In this document: in pieces, positions 1 to 8,804 of the stretch
How the letters are laid out: every line of letters starts with the position of its first letter
How positions within the stretch are numbered: position 1 is the first letter of the stretch
Source of the DNA: Paracoccus everestensis
GTDB taxonomy: Bacteria > Pseudomonadota > Alphaproteobacteria > Rhodobacterales > Rhodobacteraceae
Assembly (NCBI RefSeq): GCF_021491915.1
Contig: NZ_CP090836.1
Location: forward strand, 2,218,501-2,282,500
DNA: 64,000 bases
Direction: 5' to 3'
Notes under the pieces: model-generated
Databases searched by the model: none
What the model was told of the DNA's origin: nothing
What the model saw: the letters and a program-made list of their open reading frames with translations, nothing else
Translations under genes and position numbers: made by a program

Positions 1-1668
1 GAAAACGGCTTCTGGCGCGGCGCGGATTATGCGCCGGTCTATTCCTCGACGCTGGAACTGGACATGGGCAGCATCGTGCCCGCGATTTCTGGTCCGAAAC
101 GCCCGCAGGATTACCTGCCGCTGACGGATTCCGCCCAGACCTTCCGCAAGGTGGTCGCGGATTATCGCAGCGGCGCGCAGGAGGACGGCGAGGTGATGGT
201 CCGCGATGCCGTGCGCACCGTTCCGGTCGAAGGCACCGATTATAGCATCCGCGACGGATCCGTCGTGATCGCGGCGATCACAAGCTGCACCAACACCTCG
301 AACCCTTATGTGATGATCGGGGCGGGCCTGGTCGCTCGCAAGGCGCGCGCGCTTGGCCTGAACCGCAAGCCTTGGGTCAAGACCTCTCTGGCCCCCGGTT
401 CGCAGGTTGTGGGCCAGTATCTCGAGGCCGCTGGCCTGCAAGAAGATCTGGACGCCCTGGGCTTCAACCTGGTGGGCTATGGCTGCACCACCTGCATCGG
501 CAACTCGGGTCCGCTCGGCGATCCGGCGATCACCAAGGCGATCCACGACCACGACCTGGTGGCGACCGCCGTGCTGTCGGGGAACCGCAACTTCGAAGGG
601 CGCATCAGTCCCGACGTGCGCGCGAACTTCCTGGCCTCGCCCCCGTTGGTGGTGGCTTATGCCATCGCGGGCGACCTGAACATCGACCTGACCAAGGATC
701 CGATCGGCCAGACGCCCGAGGGCCGCGACGTCTATCTGAAGGACATCTGGCCCACCAACCAGGAAATCGCCGATCTGGTCCATGCGACGGTGACGCGCGA
801 GGCGTTCCAGTCGAAATATGCCGACGTCTTCAAGGGCGACGAACGCTGGCAGGCGGTCGATGTCACGGACAGTGAAACCTATGACTGGCCGCCGACCTCG
901 ACCTATATCCAGAACCCGCCCTATTTCCAGGGCATGGCCAAGGAAGCGGGCGTCATCAGCGACATCGACGGCGCGCGCGTGCTGGCGATCCTGGGCGACA
1001 TGATCACCACCGACCACATCAGCCCGGCCGGGTCGTTCAAGCCCACCACGCCGGCTGGCCAGTACCTGATCGAACGGCAGGTCGCGCCGCGTGATTTCAA
1101 CAGCTACGGATCGCGTCGCGGCAACCACGAGATCATGATGCGCGGCACCTTTGCCAACATCCGCATCAAGAACGAGATGCTGGACGGGGTCGAGGGCGGC
1201 TATACCAAAGGCCCAGACGGCCAGCAGACTTCGATCTTTGACGCCTCGATGGCCTATCAGGATGCGGGCGTGCCGCTGGTGATCTTTGGCGGCATCGAAT
1301 ACGGCGCAGGCTCCAGCCGTGACTGGGCGGCCAAGGGCACCAACCTGCTGGGCGTCAAGGCGGTCATCGCGGAAAGCTTCGAGCGTATCCACCGGTCCAA
1401 CCTGGTCGGCATGGGCGTCGTCCCGTTCGAGTTCCTGCCGGGCGAGAACCGCAAGACGCTGGGCCTGAAGGGCGACGAGACCGTGTCGATCCACGGCCTT
1501 GCGGGCGATTTCAAGCCGCTGTCGCTGGTGCCCTGCACCATCACCTATGGCGACGGCACGGTGAAGGAAATCCAGCTGAAGGCCCGCGTCGATACCGAGG
1601 TCGAGATCGAATACCTCAAGAACGGCGGCGTGCTGCATTACGTTCTGCGCAACCTGGCGAAAAGCTGA
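1..1668 (+). CDS. acnA: Aconitate hydratase, 3' part (5' end outside window)
   Basis: C-terminal 555 residues of the monomeric AcnA/IRP-type aconitase (whole enzyme about 890-900 aa), which isomerises citrate and isocitrate in the TCA cycle in the cytosol. The frame is open from base 1, so the start lies upstream of the window. Cys ligands of the 4Fe-4S cluster are visible in TSCTNTSNPY (near base 285) and YGCTTCIGNSG (484-495). The swivel-domain motifs GDMITTDHISPAGSF, GSRRGNHEIMMRG and IEYGAGSSRDWAAKG follow in the usual order. The frame is intact to the TGA. A strong intrinsic terminator follows 45 bp downstream, so the gene is the last of its transcript. Identification is secure. Confidence 0.97.
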   Translation, partial: ENGFWRGADYAPVYSSTLELDMGSIVPAISGPKRPQDYLPLTDSAQTFRKVVADYRSGAQEDGEVMVRDAVRTVPVEGTDYSIRDGSVVIAAITSCTNTSNPYVMIGAGLVARKARALGLNRKPWVKTSLAPGSQVVGQYLEAAGLQEDLDALGFNLVGYGCTTCIGNSGPLGDPAITKAIHDHDLVATAVLSGNRNFEGRISPDVRANFLASPPLVVAYAIAGDLNIDLTKDPIGQTPEGRDVYLKDIWPTNQEIADLVHATVTREAFQSKYADVFKGDERWQAVDVTDSETYDWPPTSTYIQNPPYFQGMAKEAGVISDIDGARVLAILGDMITTDHISPAGSFKPTTPAGQYLIERQVAPRDFNSYGSRRGNHEIMMRGTFANIRIKNEMLDGVEGGYTKGPDGQQTSIFDASMAYQDAGVPLVIFGGIEYGAGSSRDWAAKGTNLLGVKAVIAESFERIHRSNLVGMGVVPFEFLPGENRKTLGLKGDETVSIHGLAGDFKPLSLVPCTITYGDGTVKEIQLKARVDTEVEIEYLKNGGVLHYVLRNLAKS

Positions 1669-1675
1669 CCCGTAG

Positions 1676-1695
1676 GGTGCGTGCTTGCACGCACC
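1676..1695. repeat. Perfect 20-nt palindrome after acnA
   Basis: GGTGCGTGCTTGCACGCACC is a perfect inverted repeat with 9-bp arms and a TT centre, just after the acnA stop and before the terminator. Its form (GTAGGGTGCGTGC...GCACGCACC) looks like a dispersed REP-type palindrome, but only one copy was noticed in this window. Confidence 0.5.
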
Positions 1696-1713
1696 TTCGC
1701 GGCAAGACCAACG

Positions 1714-1742
1714 CCCCCGCTGCCGGCCAGCGGGGGTTTTTC
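1714..1742 (+). terminator. Intrinsic terminator of acnA
   Basis: A 9-bp GC-rich stem CCCCCGCTG / CAGCGGGGG (1714-1722 with 1728-1736) has a 5-nt loop and runs straight into TTTTT (1737-1741). It separates acnA from rnpB. Confidence 0.92.
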
Positions 1743-1743
1743 A

Positions 1744-1772
1744 TTGACGCAGGGCCACATCGCGGCCATATC
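1744..1772 (+). promoter_or_regulatory. Candidate sigma70 promoter of rnpB
   Basis: TTGACG (1744-1749) and CATATC (1767-1772) are separated by 17 nt. The predicted start about 6-7 nt downstream falls on the 5' end of RNase P RNA deduced from helix P1. It begins within the tail of the acnA terminator. Confidence 0.6.
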
Positions 1773-1777
1773 GCGCC

Positions 1778-2154
1778 TTGCGCGGAGGGCTGGATGACCG
1801 CGGCAGCAATGTCGAGGAAAGTCCGGACTCCATGAGGCAGTGGTGCCGGGTAACGCCCGGCGGGGGCAACCCCAGGGAAAGCGCCACAGAGAACAGACCG
1901 CCCATGTCCGCATGGGTAAGGGTGAAACGGTGGGGTAAAAGCCCACCGGGGGGCTGGCAACAGCGCCCGCATGGCAAGCCCCACCAGGAGCAATGCCGAA
2001 TAGGGACCGCGCGCGGGGGCAACCCCGCAGGGCCGCCTTGCCCCAGCAGGTCCGGGTAGGCAGCTTGATCCGGCGGGCAACCGCCGGGCCAGAGGAATGG
2101 TCATCCAGCCGCGCAGGCGGTGGACAGAATCCGGCTTACAGGCCCTCCGCGCAA
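1778..2154 (+). ncRNA. rnpB: RNase P RNA (class A)
   Basis: Catalytic RNA of ribonuclease P, which removes 5' leaders from tRNA precursors. The ends are set by the terminal P1 helix: TTGCGCGGAGGGC (1778-1790) pairs with GCCCTCCGCGCAA (2142-2154). Conserved blocks are visible: GAGGAAAGTCCGGACTCC (CR-I) near 1813-1830 and ACAGAATCCGGCTTACAG (CR-V) near 2124-2141. The intervening GC-rich helices and a length of about 377 nt fit an alphaproteobacterial type A RNA. Several open frames run across it on both strands but are incidental. Confidence 0.95.
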
Positions 2155-2182
2155 ATCACGGCCTGGCTTGGGGCGATTCGGG

Positions 2183-2210
2183 TTGACTTCGGCCCGCCCA
2201 TGGCTAAAAG
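2183..2210 (+). promoter_or_regulatory. Candidate promoter of rpmG
   Basis: TTGACT (2183-2188) and TAAAAG (2205-2210) are spaced by 16 nt in the gap between rnpB and rpmG, about 65 bp before the rpmG start. The -35 match is strong and the -10 match weaker. Confidence 0.45.
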
Positions 2211-2274
2211 GCGGGCTTCAAACGAATTCCACGGGGTCTGCGCCGCGCGATTGCCCCGAAGCAGGAGCAATGAC

Positions 2275-2442
2275 ATGGCGAAGCCGACCACCATCAAGAT
2301 CCGGCTGAACTCGACCGCCGGCACCGGCCACTTTTACGTGACCAAGAAGAATGCCCGCACGATGACCGAAAAGATGACCGTGCGCAAATTCGACCCGGTC
2401 GTCCGTCAGCACGTCGAATACAAGGAAGGCAAGATCAAGTAA
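2275..2442 (+). CDS. rpmG: 50S ribosomal protein L33
   Basis: A 55-aa basic protein of the large ribosomal subunit near the E site. The sequence starts [20 protein letters not shown] and ends VEYKEGKIK, typical of the proteobacterial L33 form that lacks the CxxC zinc ribbon. A GGAG-like ribosome binding site (GCAGGAG) lies about 8 nt before the ATG. The frame stays open further upstream, but nothing before 2275 resembles L33 and it would overlap rnpB. An intrinsic terminator follows, so it is probably a single-gene transcript. Confidence 0.96.
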   Translation: MAKPTTIKIRLNSTAGTGHFYVTKKNARTMTEKMTVRKFDPVVRQHVEYKEGKIK

Positions 2443-2490
2443 GGATCCTGCCCGACGGGCTGGCCCCTTTGGGGGTTTTGGCCTGAACTG

Positions 2491-2517
2491 AAAGGGTGCC
2501 CTCGGGTGCCCTTTTTT
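2491..2517 (+). terminator. Intrinsic terminator of rpmG
   Basis: AAAGGGTGCCC and GGGTGCCCTTT form a hairpin with two G-U pairs and a very short loop (2491-2514), followed by a run of six T (2512-2517). Confidence 0.8.
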
Positions 2518-2620
2518 CGTTGTGCGGCAGACCCTGCCCGGCCCTCGGAACCCGAAGCCCTTCTTTGCGCTATAGCTTTGGCGCCCCGGCTTTGGGGCTT
2601 GAACGCGAAAGGGCCTTTCG

Positions 2621-3358
2621 ATGGTCAGAACGATGCTTTCCGCGGCCTTTGCCGCCGCTGTCACCCTGACACCCGTCCATGCACAGGATCTGGGCGATAT
2701 CGTGGGCGGGGTTGCCCGCCAGTATCTGGAACAGGAACAGGACCGCGCCGCATTCGCGCGGGCGCAAGGCACCGATACACGGGCAGCCTATCAATCCTAT
2801 CTGCGGCAGTTCCCGAACGGGGCCTATGCCGCGCAGGCGCGCGACCGCGTCCAGCAGCTTGGCGGAACGACAACCGCGCCAGCCGTCCAGAGCCAGGGCG
2901 ATACGGCAGGGCTGTCCCGCCAGCAGCGCGTGCAGGTCCAGCGGCAACTGAATGGGCTGGGCTATAGCACGAACGGCGCGGACGGCAATTTCGGTCCCGG
3001 AACGCGCCGGGCCATCGCCTTGTGGCAACGGGACCGCAATTACGCGCAGACCGGCACCCTGAACGCCGCCCAGGCGAACGAGATCCTGCAAGGAACGGCC
3101 ACGGCCGCCACCCGGCCCGCCGCGACGACCACCCCGTCCGTCGGCCCTGCCGGAAACGAGGCCGACCTGGGCCTTAGCCTCCAGCAGCGCCGGGCGGTGC
3201 AGGCCGGGCTGACCCAGCGGGGTTTCGACACCCGTGGCGTGGACGGCGTATTTGGCCAGGGCACCCGCAATGCCATCGCCTCGTGGCAGCGGGCCAACGA
3301 CCTGGAAGCAACAGGCTATCTGACCGCCGCGCAATACGACCGGCTGGTGGCGCGCTGA
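2621..3358 (+). CDS. Secreted peptidoglycan-binding domain protein
   Basis: A 245-aa exported protein. The N-terminus MVRTMLSAAFAAAVTLTPVHAQ is a Sec signal peptide with a likely cut after AHA/Q near residue 21. A short alpha-helical repeat-like segment (about 22-85, including YQSYLRQFPNGAYAAQARD) follows. Two PG_binding_1 domains lie near 100-155 and 180-243, with the motifs GYSTNGADGNFGPGTRRAI and FDTRGVDGVFGQGTRNAI. It probably binds cell-wall peptidoglycan in the periplasm; no catalytic domain is visible. A GAAAGG ribosome binding site precedes the ATG. A paralogue with the same N-terminal module and three binding domains is carried on the island at 30389-31411. Confidence 0.85.
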   Translation: MVRTMLSAAFAAAVTLTPVHAQDLGDIVGGVARQYLEQEQDRAAFARAQGTDTRAAYQSYLRQFPNGAYAAQARDRVQQLGGTTTAPAVQSQGDTAGLSRQQRVQVQRQLNGLGYSTNGADGNFGPGTRRAIALWQRDRNYAQTGTLNAAQANEILQGTATAATRPAATTTPSVGPAGNEADLGLSLQQRRAVQAGLTQRGFDTRGVDGVFGQGTRNAIASWQRANDLEATGYLTAAQYDRLVAR

Positions 3359-3364
3359 CCGCCC

Positions 3365-4240
3365 TCAGGGCAGGATGAACTCGACCCCGGGAAGGACCGC
3401 GATTTCCGCCACGTCGGCGCGATACTGGTCGGTGACGCGGTCCACCAGATCCTGCGTCCATCCCGGCAGGTCGATCACCTGATCCAGCGCGGCGGGCAGG
3501 GCATGGGCCTCGATCATCTGCGCCGACAAGGCGCGGCGCCTGGCGATGGTCATCTGGTCCTGCGCGGCCAAGGCGTCCTTCAACTGCCCCAGGCCGGTCT
3601 GGTCCAGGATCTCCTCCAGATACATCATTCCGCCTTTCAGCGGCGCGTCCGGGGGGATGCTGCCCACAAGGCGCGCGATCTCGGGCCAGATCAGGGGCAC
3701 GTCCTCGTGGCACCAGATCACCACGCGGCGACCGGGCACCGCGCGCAGCAGCGCCTGGATCGGATCGCGCCATCGCAGGTCCAAGGGACGGCGGCCCTGC
3801 ATCAGGACGTGATAGCCGCCCCCGGTAAAGACCGGCAGCACCTCGGCGATCAGGGTGGCGGGGTTGCGGATGGCCAGAAAGAACTCGGCCTCGTGGTCGG
3901 GAAACAGGTTGGCAAGCGCCGCCGCCCTTGCGCCCATCTGCGGATACAGCCCCGTCTGCCCCACCACCCGGCCCGGCGCGCCCATGAAGGTCGGCGTGGA
4001 GAACACCGCGCGGTCGGGGAATTCGCTGTGCAACACCGCGTCCAGCATGATCTGCTGCATTTCGGCTGTGGCCCGTCCCCCCTTCAGGGACATCAGCGCC
4101 TCTTCGAACAGGCCGCGGTGGCGGTTGGGGGTGACGATGTCGGTTCCGTGCTGCATCAGCCAGTCGCGGTTGTTCAGAAGCGTCTTGAGCAGCCTGTCCC
4201 CATCCGTGCCATGCACCCCCAGGTGGAACACCATCTGCAT
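3365..4240 (-). CDS. Conserved hypothetical, sulfotransferase-like
   Basis: A 291-aa cytosolic-looking protein with no signal peptide or membrane segment. The start, FHLGVHGTDGDRLLKTLLNN, has the layout of the PAPS-binding 5'-phosphosulfate loop of sulfotransferases (FHIGxxKTGTTxL), but the catalytic Lys and the Gly/Ser/Thr of the loop are not conserved. A later FFLAIRNPATLIAEV segment resembles the RNP motif region. I infer a sulfotransferase fold with a degenerate or changed donor site; the substrate is unknown. The gene converges on the peptidoglycan-binding gene, with 6 bp between stops. A second ATG at 4234 is an alternative start. Confidence 0.55.
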   Translation of the reverse strand: MQMVFHLGVHGTDGDRLLKTLLNNRDWLMQHGTDIVTPNRHRGLFEEALMSLKGGRATAEMQQIMLDAVLHSEFPDRAVFSTPTFMGAPGRVVGQTGLYPQMGARAAALANLFPDHEAEFFLAIRNPATLIAEVLPVFTGGGYHVLMQGRRPLDLRWRDPIQALLRAVPGRRVVIWCHEDVPLIWPEIARLVGSIPPDAPLKGGMMYLEEILDQTGLGQLKDALAAQDQMTIARRRALSAQMIEAHALPAALDQVIDLPGWTQDLVDRVTDQYRADVAEIAVLPGVEFILP

Positions 4241-4382
4241 ATCGGCCCTGCCCCTTGTCTCACCTCAACCCTTGCGGGTGCCGTCGCACAGTAGCGAGGC
4301 GATCCGCACAGTCAAACCGCTTTCACCGCTTGCGGAAACCGCCCGCAAGGGCTAGGCAGAAGACGCCGCCCTTGCGCGTCAC

Positions 4383-4458
4383 GCCGGTTTAGCTCAGCTG
4401 GTAGAGCAGCTGATTTGTAATCAGAAGGTCGCGGGTTCGATTCCTGCAACCGGCACCA
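4383..4458 (+). tRNA. tRNA-Thr(TGT)
   Basis: A 76-nt cloverleaf with encoded CCA. Acceptor GCCGGTT pairs with AACCGGC, the D-arm has AGCTCAGCTGGTAGAGC, the anticodon stem-loop is CTGATTTGTAATCAG with anticodon TGT, and the T-loop is GGTTCGATTCC. Confidence 0.97.
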
Positions 4459-4620
4459 ATTCCAAAAGATCATCCCGAACGCACCCTCATGGGGCCTCAC
4501 CGCATCATGCCCTGGTCAAGGATGCGGCGCGACGGTCTTGGCTGACCCGTCCCCCTTGGACATCGCCCCCCGCACCCCCTATAACGCGCGCGACATCCAG
4601 ACGCTGCGAAGGTGCATCAC

Positions 4621-5538
4621 ATGATCAAGGTCTTCGGCCATACCGCCCCCGATACGGATTCGACCGGTTCCCCCATCATCTGGGCCTGGTATCTGAACGA
4701 GGTCCGCAAGACCCCCGCCCAGGCCGTCCTGCAAGGGGAACCCAACACCGAGGCCCTGTGGATGCTGAAGCGGTGGAACCTGGACAAGCCGCAGATCATC
4801 GCCGATGTCGCAGCCGGCGACCAATGCGTGATCGTGGACACCAACAACCCCGCCGAACTGCCCGCCAGCCTGGATCAGGCCGAGGTGATCGAGATCATCG
4901 ACCATCACCTGCTGGCAGGCGGCATCAAGACCCGCACCCCGATCAACATCACCGTGCGCCCGCTGGCCTGCACCGCCACGATCATGTACGACCTGATGGA
5001 GGCGGACATGGCCCGCGCACCCGAAGCCATCAAGGGCGCGATGCTGACCTGCATCCTGTCCGACACGCTGGAATTCCGCAGCCCGACCACAACCGCCCAT
5101 GACCGCGCCGTGGCCGAAAAGCTGGCCGCCGACCTGGGCATCAACATCACCGACTATGCGACAGAAATGTTCGCGGCCAAGTCCGACATCAGCGCCTTCA
5201 GCGATGAAACCCTGCTGCGCACCGACAGCAAGGAATACGAACTGGGCGGCAAGCAACTGCGGATCACTGTTCTGGAAACCACCGCGCCGCAGGTGCTGCT
5301 GGCACGCAAGGCCGCGCTGCTGGCCGCCATGCCCCGTGTCGCCGCCGAGGATGGCGCGGACGAAGTCCTGTGCTTTGTCGTCGATATCCTGCGCGAGGAA
5401 GCGACCCTGCTGATCCCCAACGACTTCGTCCGCCGGCTTGCCGAACGCAGCTTTGGCGTGGCTGTCACCGGCGACAGCGTGGTCCTGCCCGGCGTGATGA
5501 GCCGCAAGAAGCAGATCATTCCGGTCCTTGCCCTGTAA
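4621..5538 (+). CDS. ppaC: Manganese-dependent inorganic pyrophosphatase (family II)
   Basis: A 305-aa cytosolic enzyme that hydrolyses pyrophosphate to phosphate. DHH-family motifs are present: GHTAPDTDST near the N-terminus, VDTNNPAELP, the signature IIDHHL (about residues 98-103) and CTATIMYDL. The C-terminal DHHA2 domain ends SRKKQIIPVLAL. The ATG at 4621 is preferred over the GTG at 4612 because GAAGG (4608-4612) sits 8 nt upstream. Its TAA overlaps the ATG of the next gene (TAATG), so the two are translationally coupled. Family II enzymes are patchily distributed in Proteobacteria. Confidence 0.93.
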   Translation: MIKVFGHTAPDTDSTGSPIIWAWYLNEVRKTPAQAVLQGEPNTEALWMLKRWNLDKPQIIADVAAGDQCVIVDTNNPAELPASLDQAEVIEIIDHHLLAGGIKTRTPINITVRPLACTATIMYDLMEADMARAPEAIKGAMLTCILSDTLEFRSPTTTAHDRAVAEKLAADLGINITDYATEMFAAKSDISAFSDETLLRTDSKEYELGGKQLRITVLETTAPQVLLARKAALLAAMPRVAAEDGADEVLCFVVDILREEATLLIPNDFVRRLAERSFGVAVTGDSVVLPGVMSRKKQIIPVLAL

Positions 5539-6407
5539 TGAGCAAGATCATCCAGTCGCTGTCCCAGATCGGCGCCGATTACGACGTGCTGTTCTGCGAC
5601 CTGTGGGGCTGCCTTCACAACGGCAAGCAGCCCTATCCCGCCGCCGTCGCCGCCCTGCAAGCCTTTCGCGCAGGCGGCGGCAAGGTCGTCCTGATGACCA
5701 ATGCGCCGCGTCCCAACCAGTTCGTGATTGCGCAGCTTGACCGCATGGGCGTGCCCCGCGACGCGTGGGACATCGTCGTCAGTTCAGGCGATGCCGCGCA
5801 AGAGGCGATGTTCGCGGGCGCCGTCGGCCGGAAGGTCTGGCACATCGGCACGGAAAAGGACGACGGTTTCTTCGACGACATTCCCGGCGAATTTGCCGAC
5901 GCCCCGCCGATCCACCGGGTATCGCTGGAGGAAGCGGAAGGCATCGTCGCCACCGGCCCGTTCGACGAACTGACGGAAACGCCGGGCGATTACCACGACC
6001 GGCTGATGGCCGCGCGCGACCGGGGGCTGCCGATGCTGTGCGCCAACCCGGACGTGATCGTGGACATGGGCGAGACGCGGATCTATTGCGCGGGCGCCCT
6101 GGCGGAGTATTACGAAGGCCTGGGCGGGCAGTCGCTTTACTTCGGCAAGCCGCATCCGCCGATCTATGACCGGGCGCGGCGGTTGCTGGACCTGGTGCCG
6201 GATGCGCGGATCCTGGCCATCGGCGACGGCGTCTTCACCGATGTGAAGGGCGCCCTGGATCAAGGGATCGACGCCTTGTTCGTGACGGGTGGCCTGGCGG
6301 CGGACGCGCTTGGGCCTGATGTCGAAAACCCCGATCTTGCCCTGCTGCTGGACTGGCTAGGCGGCCACGCCCTGGCCCCACAATACAGCATCGGCCGGTT
6401 GCGCTGA
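5538..6407 (+). CDS. TIGR01459-type HAD-superfamily hydrolase (class IIA)
   Basis: 289 aa. HAD motifs: I, FCDLWGCLHNG (nucleophile Asp in place of the more usual DxDGVL form); II, LMTNAPRPNQ; III, GKPHPPIYDRA; and the acidic motif IGDGVFTDVKGA. The class IIA cap lies between motifs II and III. It probably dephosphorylates a small sugar or nucleotide-like phosphate; the substrate cannot be told from sequence. The start codon overlaps the ppaC stop, implying a two-gene operon of phosphohydrolases. The ATG at 5538 matches the expected family N-terminus. Confidence 0.88.
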   Translation: MSKIIQSLSQIGADYDVLFCDLWGCLHNGKQPYPAAVAALQAFRAGGGKVVLMTNAPRPNQFVIAQLDRMGVPRDAWDIVVSSGDAAQEAMFAGAVGRKVWHIGTEKDDGFFDDIPGEFADAPPIHRVSLEEAEGIVATGPFDELTETPGDYHDRLMAARDRGLPMLCANPDVIVDMGETRIYCAGALAEYYEGLGGQSLYFGKPHPPIYDRARRLLDLVPDARILAIGDGVFTDVKGALDQGIDALFVTGGLAADALGPDVENPDLALLLDWLGGHALAPQYSIGRLR

Positions 6408-6423
6408 CCGATCAGCCCTGCCG

Positions 6424-7269
6424 TCACGCGCGGCAGGAAAAGACGTGCACGGACGAGGGGATGCGAACCGCGTCCCCCTGTCCGAATGGGGCAAAGGCTG
6501 TTTCGATATCGGCGGCAATCGCCGCGCGATCCTCGGCGGTGGCGTTGCACAGCCTCAGCAGGCGCGCCGCAGGTCCGACATGGGTGGCCAGCCTTGCCGC
6601 GCCCGCAACCCCGCCGGGCGGGGTCAGGTCGATCTGCCGGGTCTCCCACCGGCCATCCGACAGTCCGGCCCGGTCCATCAGGTCCAGGACATGATCGGGA
6701 TCGGCGAATGCCATCGGCCCTGGCGCAGTGGAGACCGGATCCGGCTCAACCGCCAGCCGCTGCCCCGCCACCTGTTGCGGAATGGAAAACCAGGGATTTC
6801 GCTCCAATCCGTCCCAGGACACAAAGACCATCCGCCCGCCATCCTGCAATGATGCCGCAAGATTGCGGAACGCGGCCACGCTGTCGGCGAAAAAGCTCAT
6901 CCCGAAGCGGGATATCAGGACATCGTGGCGGTTGGGGGGAAGACGCTCAACCTGGGCATCGCCCAGGCGAAACGTCGCGTTCGCCACACCTTCCGCCTGG
7001 CCGCGCTGCCCTGCGCGCTCCAGCATGGGCGCGGCGATGTCCAGGCCCAGCACCCTGCCCGCCGGAACCCTTCGCGCCGCCGCGATCGTGCTTGCCCCGG
7101 TTCCGCAACCCACGTCCAGGATATCCTGCCCATCGGCGAAAACAGCCGCATCCAGAAGGACCGCCAGGATCCCCTCCATGGTGGCGTCCAGGCTTGCCTC
7201 ATGATCGACCCAGGCCCGACCGGCGGGCGAGGTCCAGAATTCTGCCTGTGACTGGTTGCCGCTTTCCAT
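6424..7269 (-). CDS. Class I SAM-dependent methyltransferase
   Basis: 281 aa. A Methyltransf_11/25-type Rossmann domain carries motif I LDVGCGTGAS (about residues 52-61), an acidic end of beta-2 in VLGLDIAAPML, and motif II-like GDAQVERLPP. The C-terminal half (FVSWDGLERNPWF, then a helical region) resembles UbiE/Coq5-like methyltransferases that act on small molecules. The substrate is unknown. ATG at 7269 is chosen over the GTG one codon upstream. It is divergent from the MaoC gene across an unusually AT-rich gap (7273-7397), and converges on the HAD gene. Confidence 0.85.
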   Translation of the reverse strand: MESGNQSQAEFWTSPAGRAWVDHEASLDATMEGILAVLLDAAVFADGQDILDVGCGTGASTIAAARRVPAGRVLGLDIAAPMLERAGQRGQAEGVANATFRLGDAQVERLPPNRHDVLISRFGMSFFADSVAAFRNLAASLQDGGRMVFVSWDGLERNPWFSIPQQVAGQRLAVEPDPVSTAPGPMAFADPDHVLDLMDRAGLSDGRWETRQIDLTPPGGVAGAARLATHVGPAARLLRLCNATAEDRAAIAADIETAFAPFGQGDAVRIPSSVHVFSCRA

Positions 7270-7397
7270 CACTGCCGATCCCTTGCGAAAGGATATTATA
7301 CTTTGGTGCTGTATATCAGAAATATTCTTGCGCGGTAGAAATTTCGCAGCTATGCAGCATCATTGCCCTGCTATCGGCCAAGCCCATGGAACGCACC

Positions 7398-7841
7398 ATG
7401 TTCGACAACCTTCCCCGCGGCACCATCGTCATCGAGGATCTGGAGGTGGGCATGACCCGCTATCTGCAAAAGCAGGTGACGGATCGCGATATCGAATTGT
7501 TCGCCGAGGTGTCGACCGACCGCAATCCGGTGCATCTGGATGATGATTACGCCCGCGACACCATCTTCGAGGGGCGAATCGCGCATGGGATGCTGACGGC
7601 GGGCCTGATCTCGGCGGTGATCGGGGAACAACTGCCGGGGCATGGCACCGTTTATCTGGGTCAGACGCTGAAATTCATGGCCCCCGTCCGCCCCGGCGAC
7701 ACCGTCCGGGCCGAGGTGACGGTGGAAACCATCGATCATGCGAAACGGCGGGTCACGCTTGCAACCCGCTGCCTCGTGGGTGATACGGTCGTCCTGAAAG
7801 GCGAGGCGGTCGTTCTGGCGCCAAGCCGCAAGTTCGACTGA
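7398..7841 (+). CDS. MaoC-family dehydratase ((R)-specific enoyl-CoA hydratase-like)
   Basis: A 147-aa single hot-dog domain. The hydratase-2 motif is clear: DRNPVHLDDDYAR followed by FEGRIAHGMLTAGL, giving the catalytic Asp and His. Such PhaJ-like enzymes hydrate trans-2-enoyl-CoA to (R)-3-hydroxyacyl-CoA and can link beta-oxidation to polyhydroxyalkanoate synthesis; no pha genes are nearby. ATG 7398 is favoured (GGAAC 6 nt upstream, typical MFDNLPRGT start); ATG 7386 in frame is possible. Confidence 0.85.
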   Translation: MFDNLPRGTIVIEDLEVGMTRYLQKQVTDRDIELFAEVSTDRNPVHLDDDYARDTIFEGRIAHGMLTAGLISAVIGEQLPGHGTVYLGQTLKFMAPVRPGDTVRAEVTVETIDHAKRRVTLATRCLVGDTVVLKGEAVVLAPSRKFD

Positions 7842-7874
7842 CGGGGCTCCTGGCAGCCCCAGTGGGGGCACCCT

Positions 7875-8804
7875 TTGCAAATCCACCGCGACTGGACTGG
7901 ACTTCCGGCAGGCGCCCGCGGCGCATCCGTCGCCATGGGCAATTTCGACGGTGTCCATCTGGGCCATCGCGCCGTGATCGAGGCCGCGCGGCAGGCGGCC
8001 GACGCCCCCCTGGGCATCGTCACCTTTGAACCCCATCCCCGCCAGTTCTTCGCGCCCGACGCCCCGCCCTTTCGGCTGATGAATTCGGAATCCCGCGCAA
8101 ACCGCCTGGCCCGGCTGGGGGTGGAACAGCTTTACGAGCTGCCCTTTGGCGCGGTCCTGGCGGGCCTGTCGCCCGATGCCTTTGCGCGCGACGTGCTGGT
8201 GGGCGGCCTGGGTGTCGTTCATGTGACCGTGGGCGCGGATTTCGTCTTTGGCAAGGACCGGGCGGGCAATGTGGACACCCTCAAAGACCTGGGCCAACAG
8301 TTAGGCTTCGGCGTCACCGGCGTGCCGCTGGTTGGCACGGGCGGCCAGGATTACAGCTCCACCGCCATCCGGCAGGCCTTGGCGGATGGGCGCCCGCGCG
8401 ACGCGGAACGGATGCTGGGCCACCTGCACCGGATCGAGGGTGAGGTGATCCACGGCAACAAGCGCGGCCGCCAGTTCGGCTGGCCCACCGCGAATATGCA
8501 GATGGACGACCTGCACCTGCCGCGCCTGGGCGTCTATGCGGTGGTCGTCGATGTCCTGACGGGGCCTGACAAGCTGTCCTGCCAGGGCGTTGCCAGCCTG
8601 GGCGTTCGTCCCATGTTCGGCCGCAACGCCCCGAACTTGGAGGTGCATCTGTTCGACTTCGACGGCGATCTTTATGGCCAGCACCTGTCCGTGGGCCTTG
8701 TCGAGTTCCTGCGCGACGAGGCGAAGTTCGACAGCGTGCAGGTTCTGATCGACCAGATCGCCACCGACGCGGACCAGGCCCGCGCGGTGCTGGCGGGCGC
8801 ATGA
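7875..8804 (+). CDS. ribF: Bifunctional riboflavin kinase / FAD synthetase
   Basis: 309 aa. Converts riboflavin to FMN and then FAD in the cytosol. The N-terminal nucleotidyltransferase domain has GNFDGVHLGHRAV (residues 22-34) and STAIRQALADGRP. The C-terminal kinase domain has HGNKRGRQFGWPTANM and YAVVV. The start is a TTG at 7875, giving MQIHRDW as in homologues; the next ATG would remove the first beta-strand. The TGA overlaps the ATG of the next gene (ATGATGA), so they are coupled. Confidence 0.95.
   Translation: MQIHRDWTGLPAGARGASVAMGNFDGVHLGHRAVIEAARQAADAPLGIVTFEPHPRQFFAPDAPPFRLMNSESRANRLARLGVEQLYELPFGAVLAGLSPDAFARDVLVGGLGVVHVTVGADFVFGKDRAGNVDTLKDLGQQLGFGVTGVPLVGTGGQDYSSTAIRQALADGRPRDAERMLGHLHRIEGEVIHGNKRGRQFGWPTANMQMDDLHLPRLGVYAVVVDVLTGPDKLSCQGVASLGVRPMFGRNAPNLEVHLFDFDGDLYGQHLSVGLVEFLRDEAKFDSVQVLIDQIATDADQARAVLAGA

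Noticed and set aside
1616..2104. Open frames over the acnA/rnpB junction
   Set aside because: They cross a terminator and a structured RNase P RNA; no coding signal or ribosome binding site.
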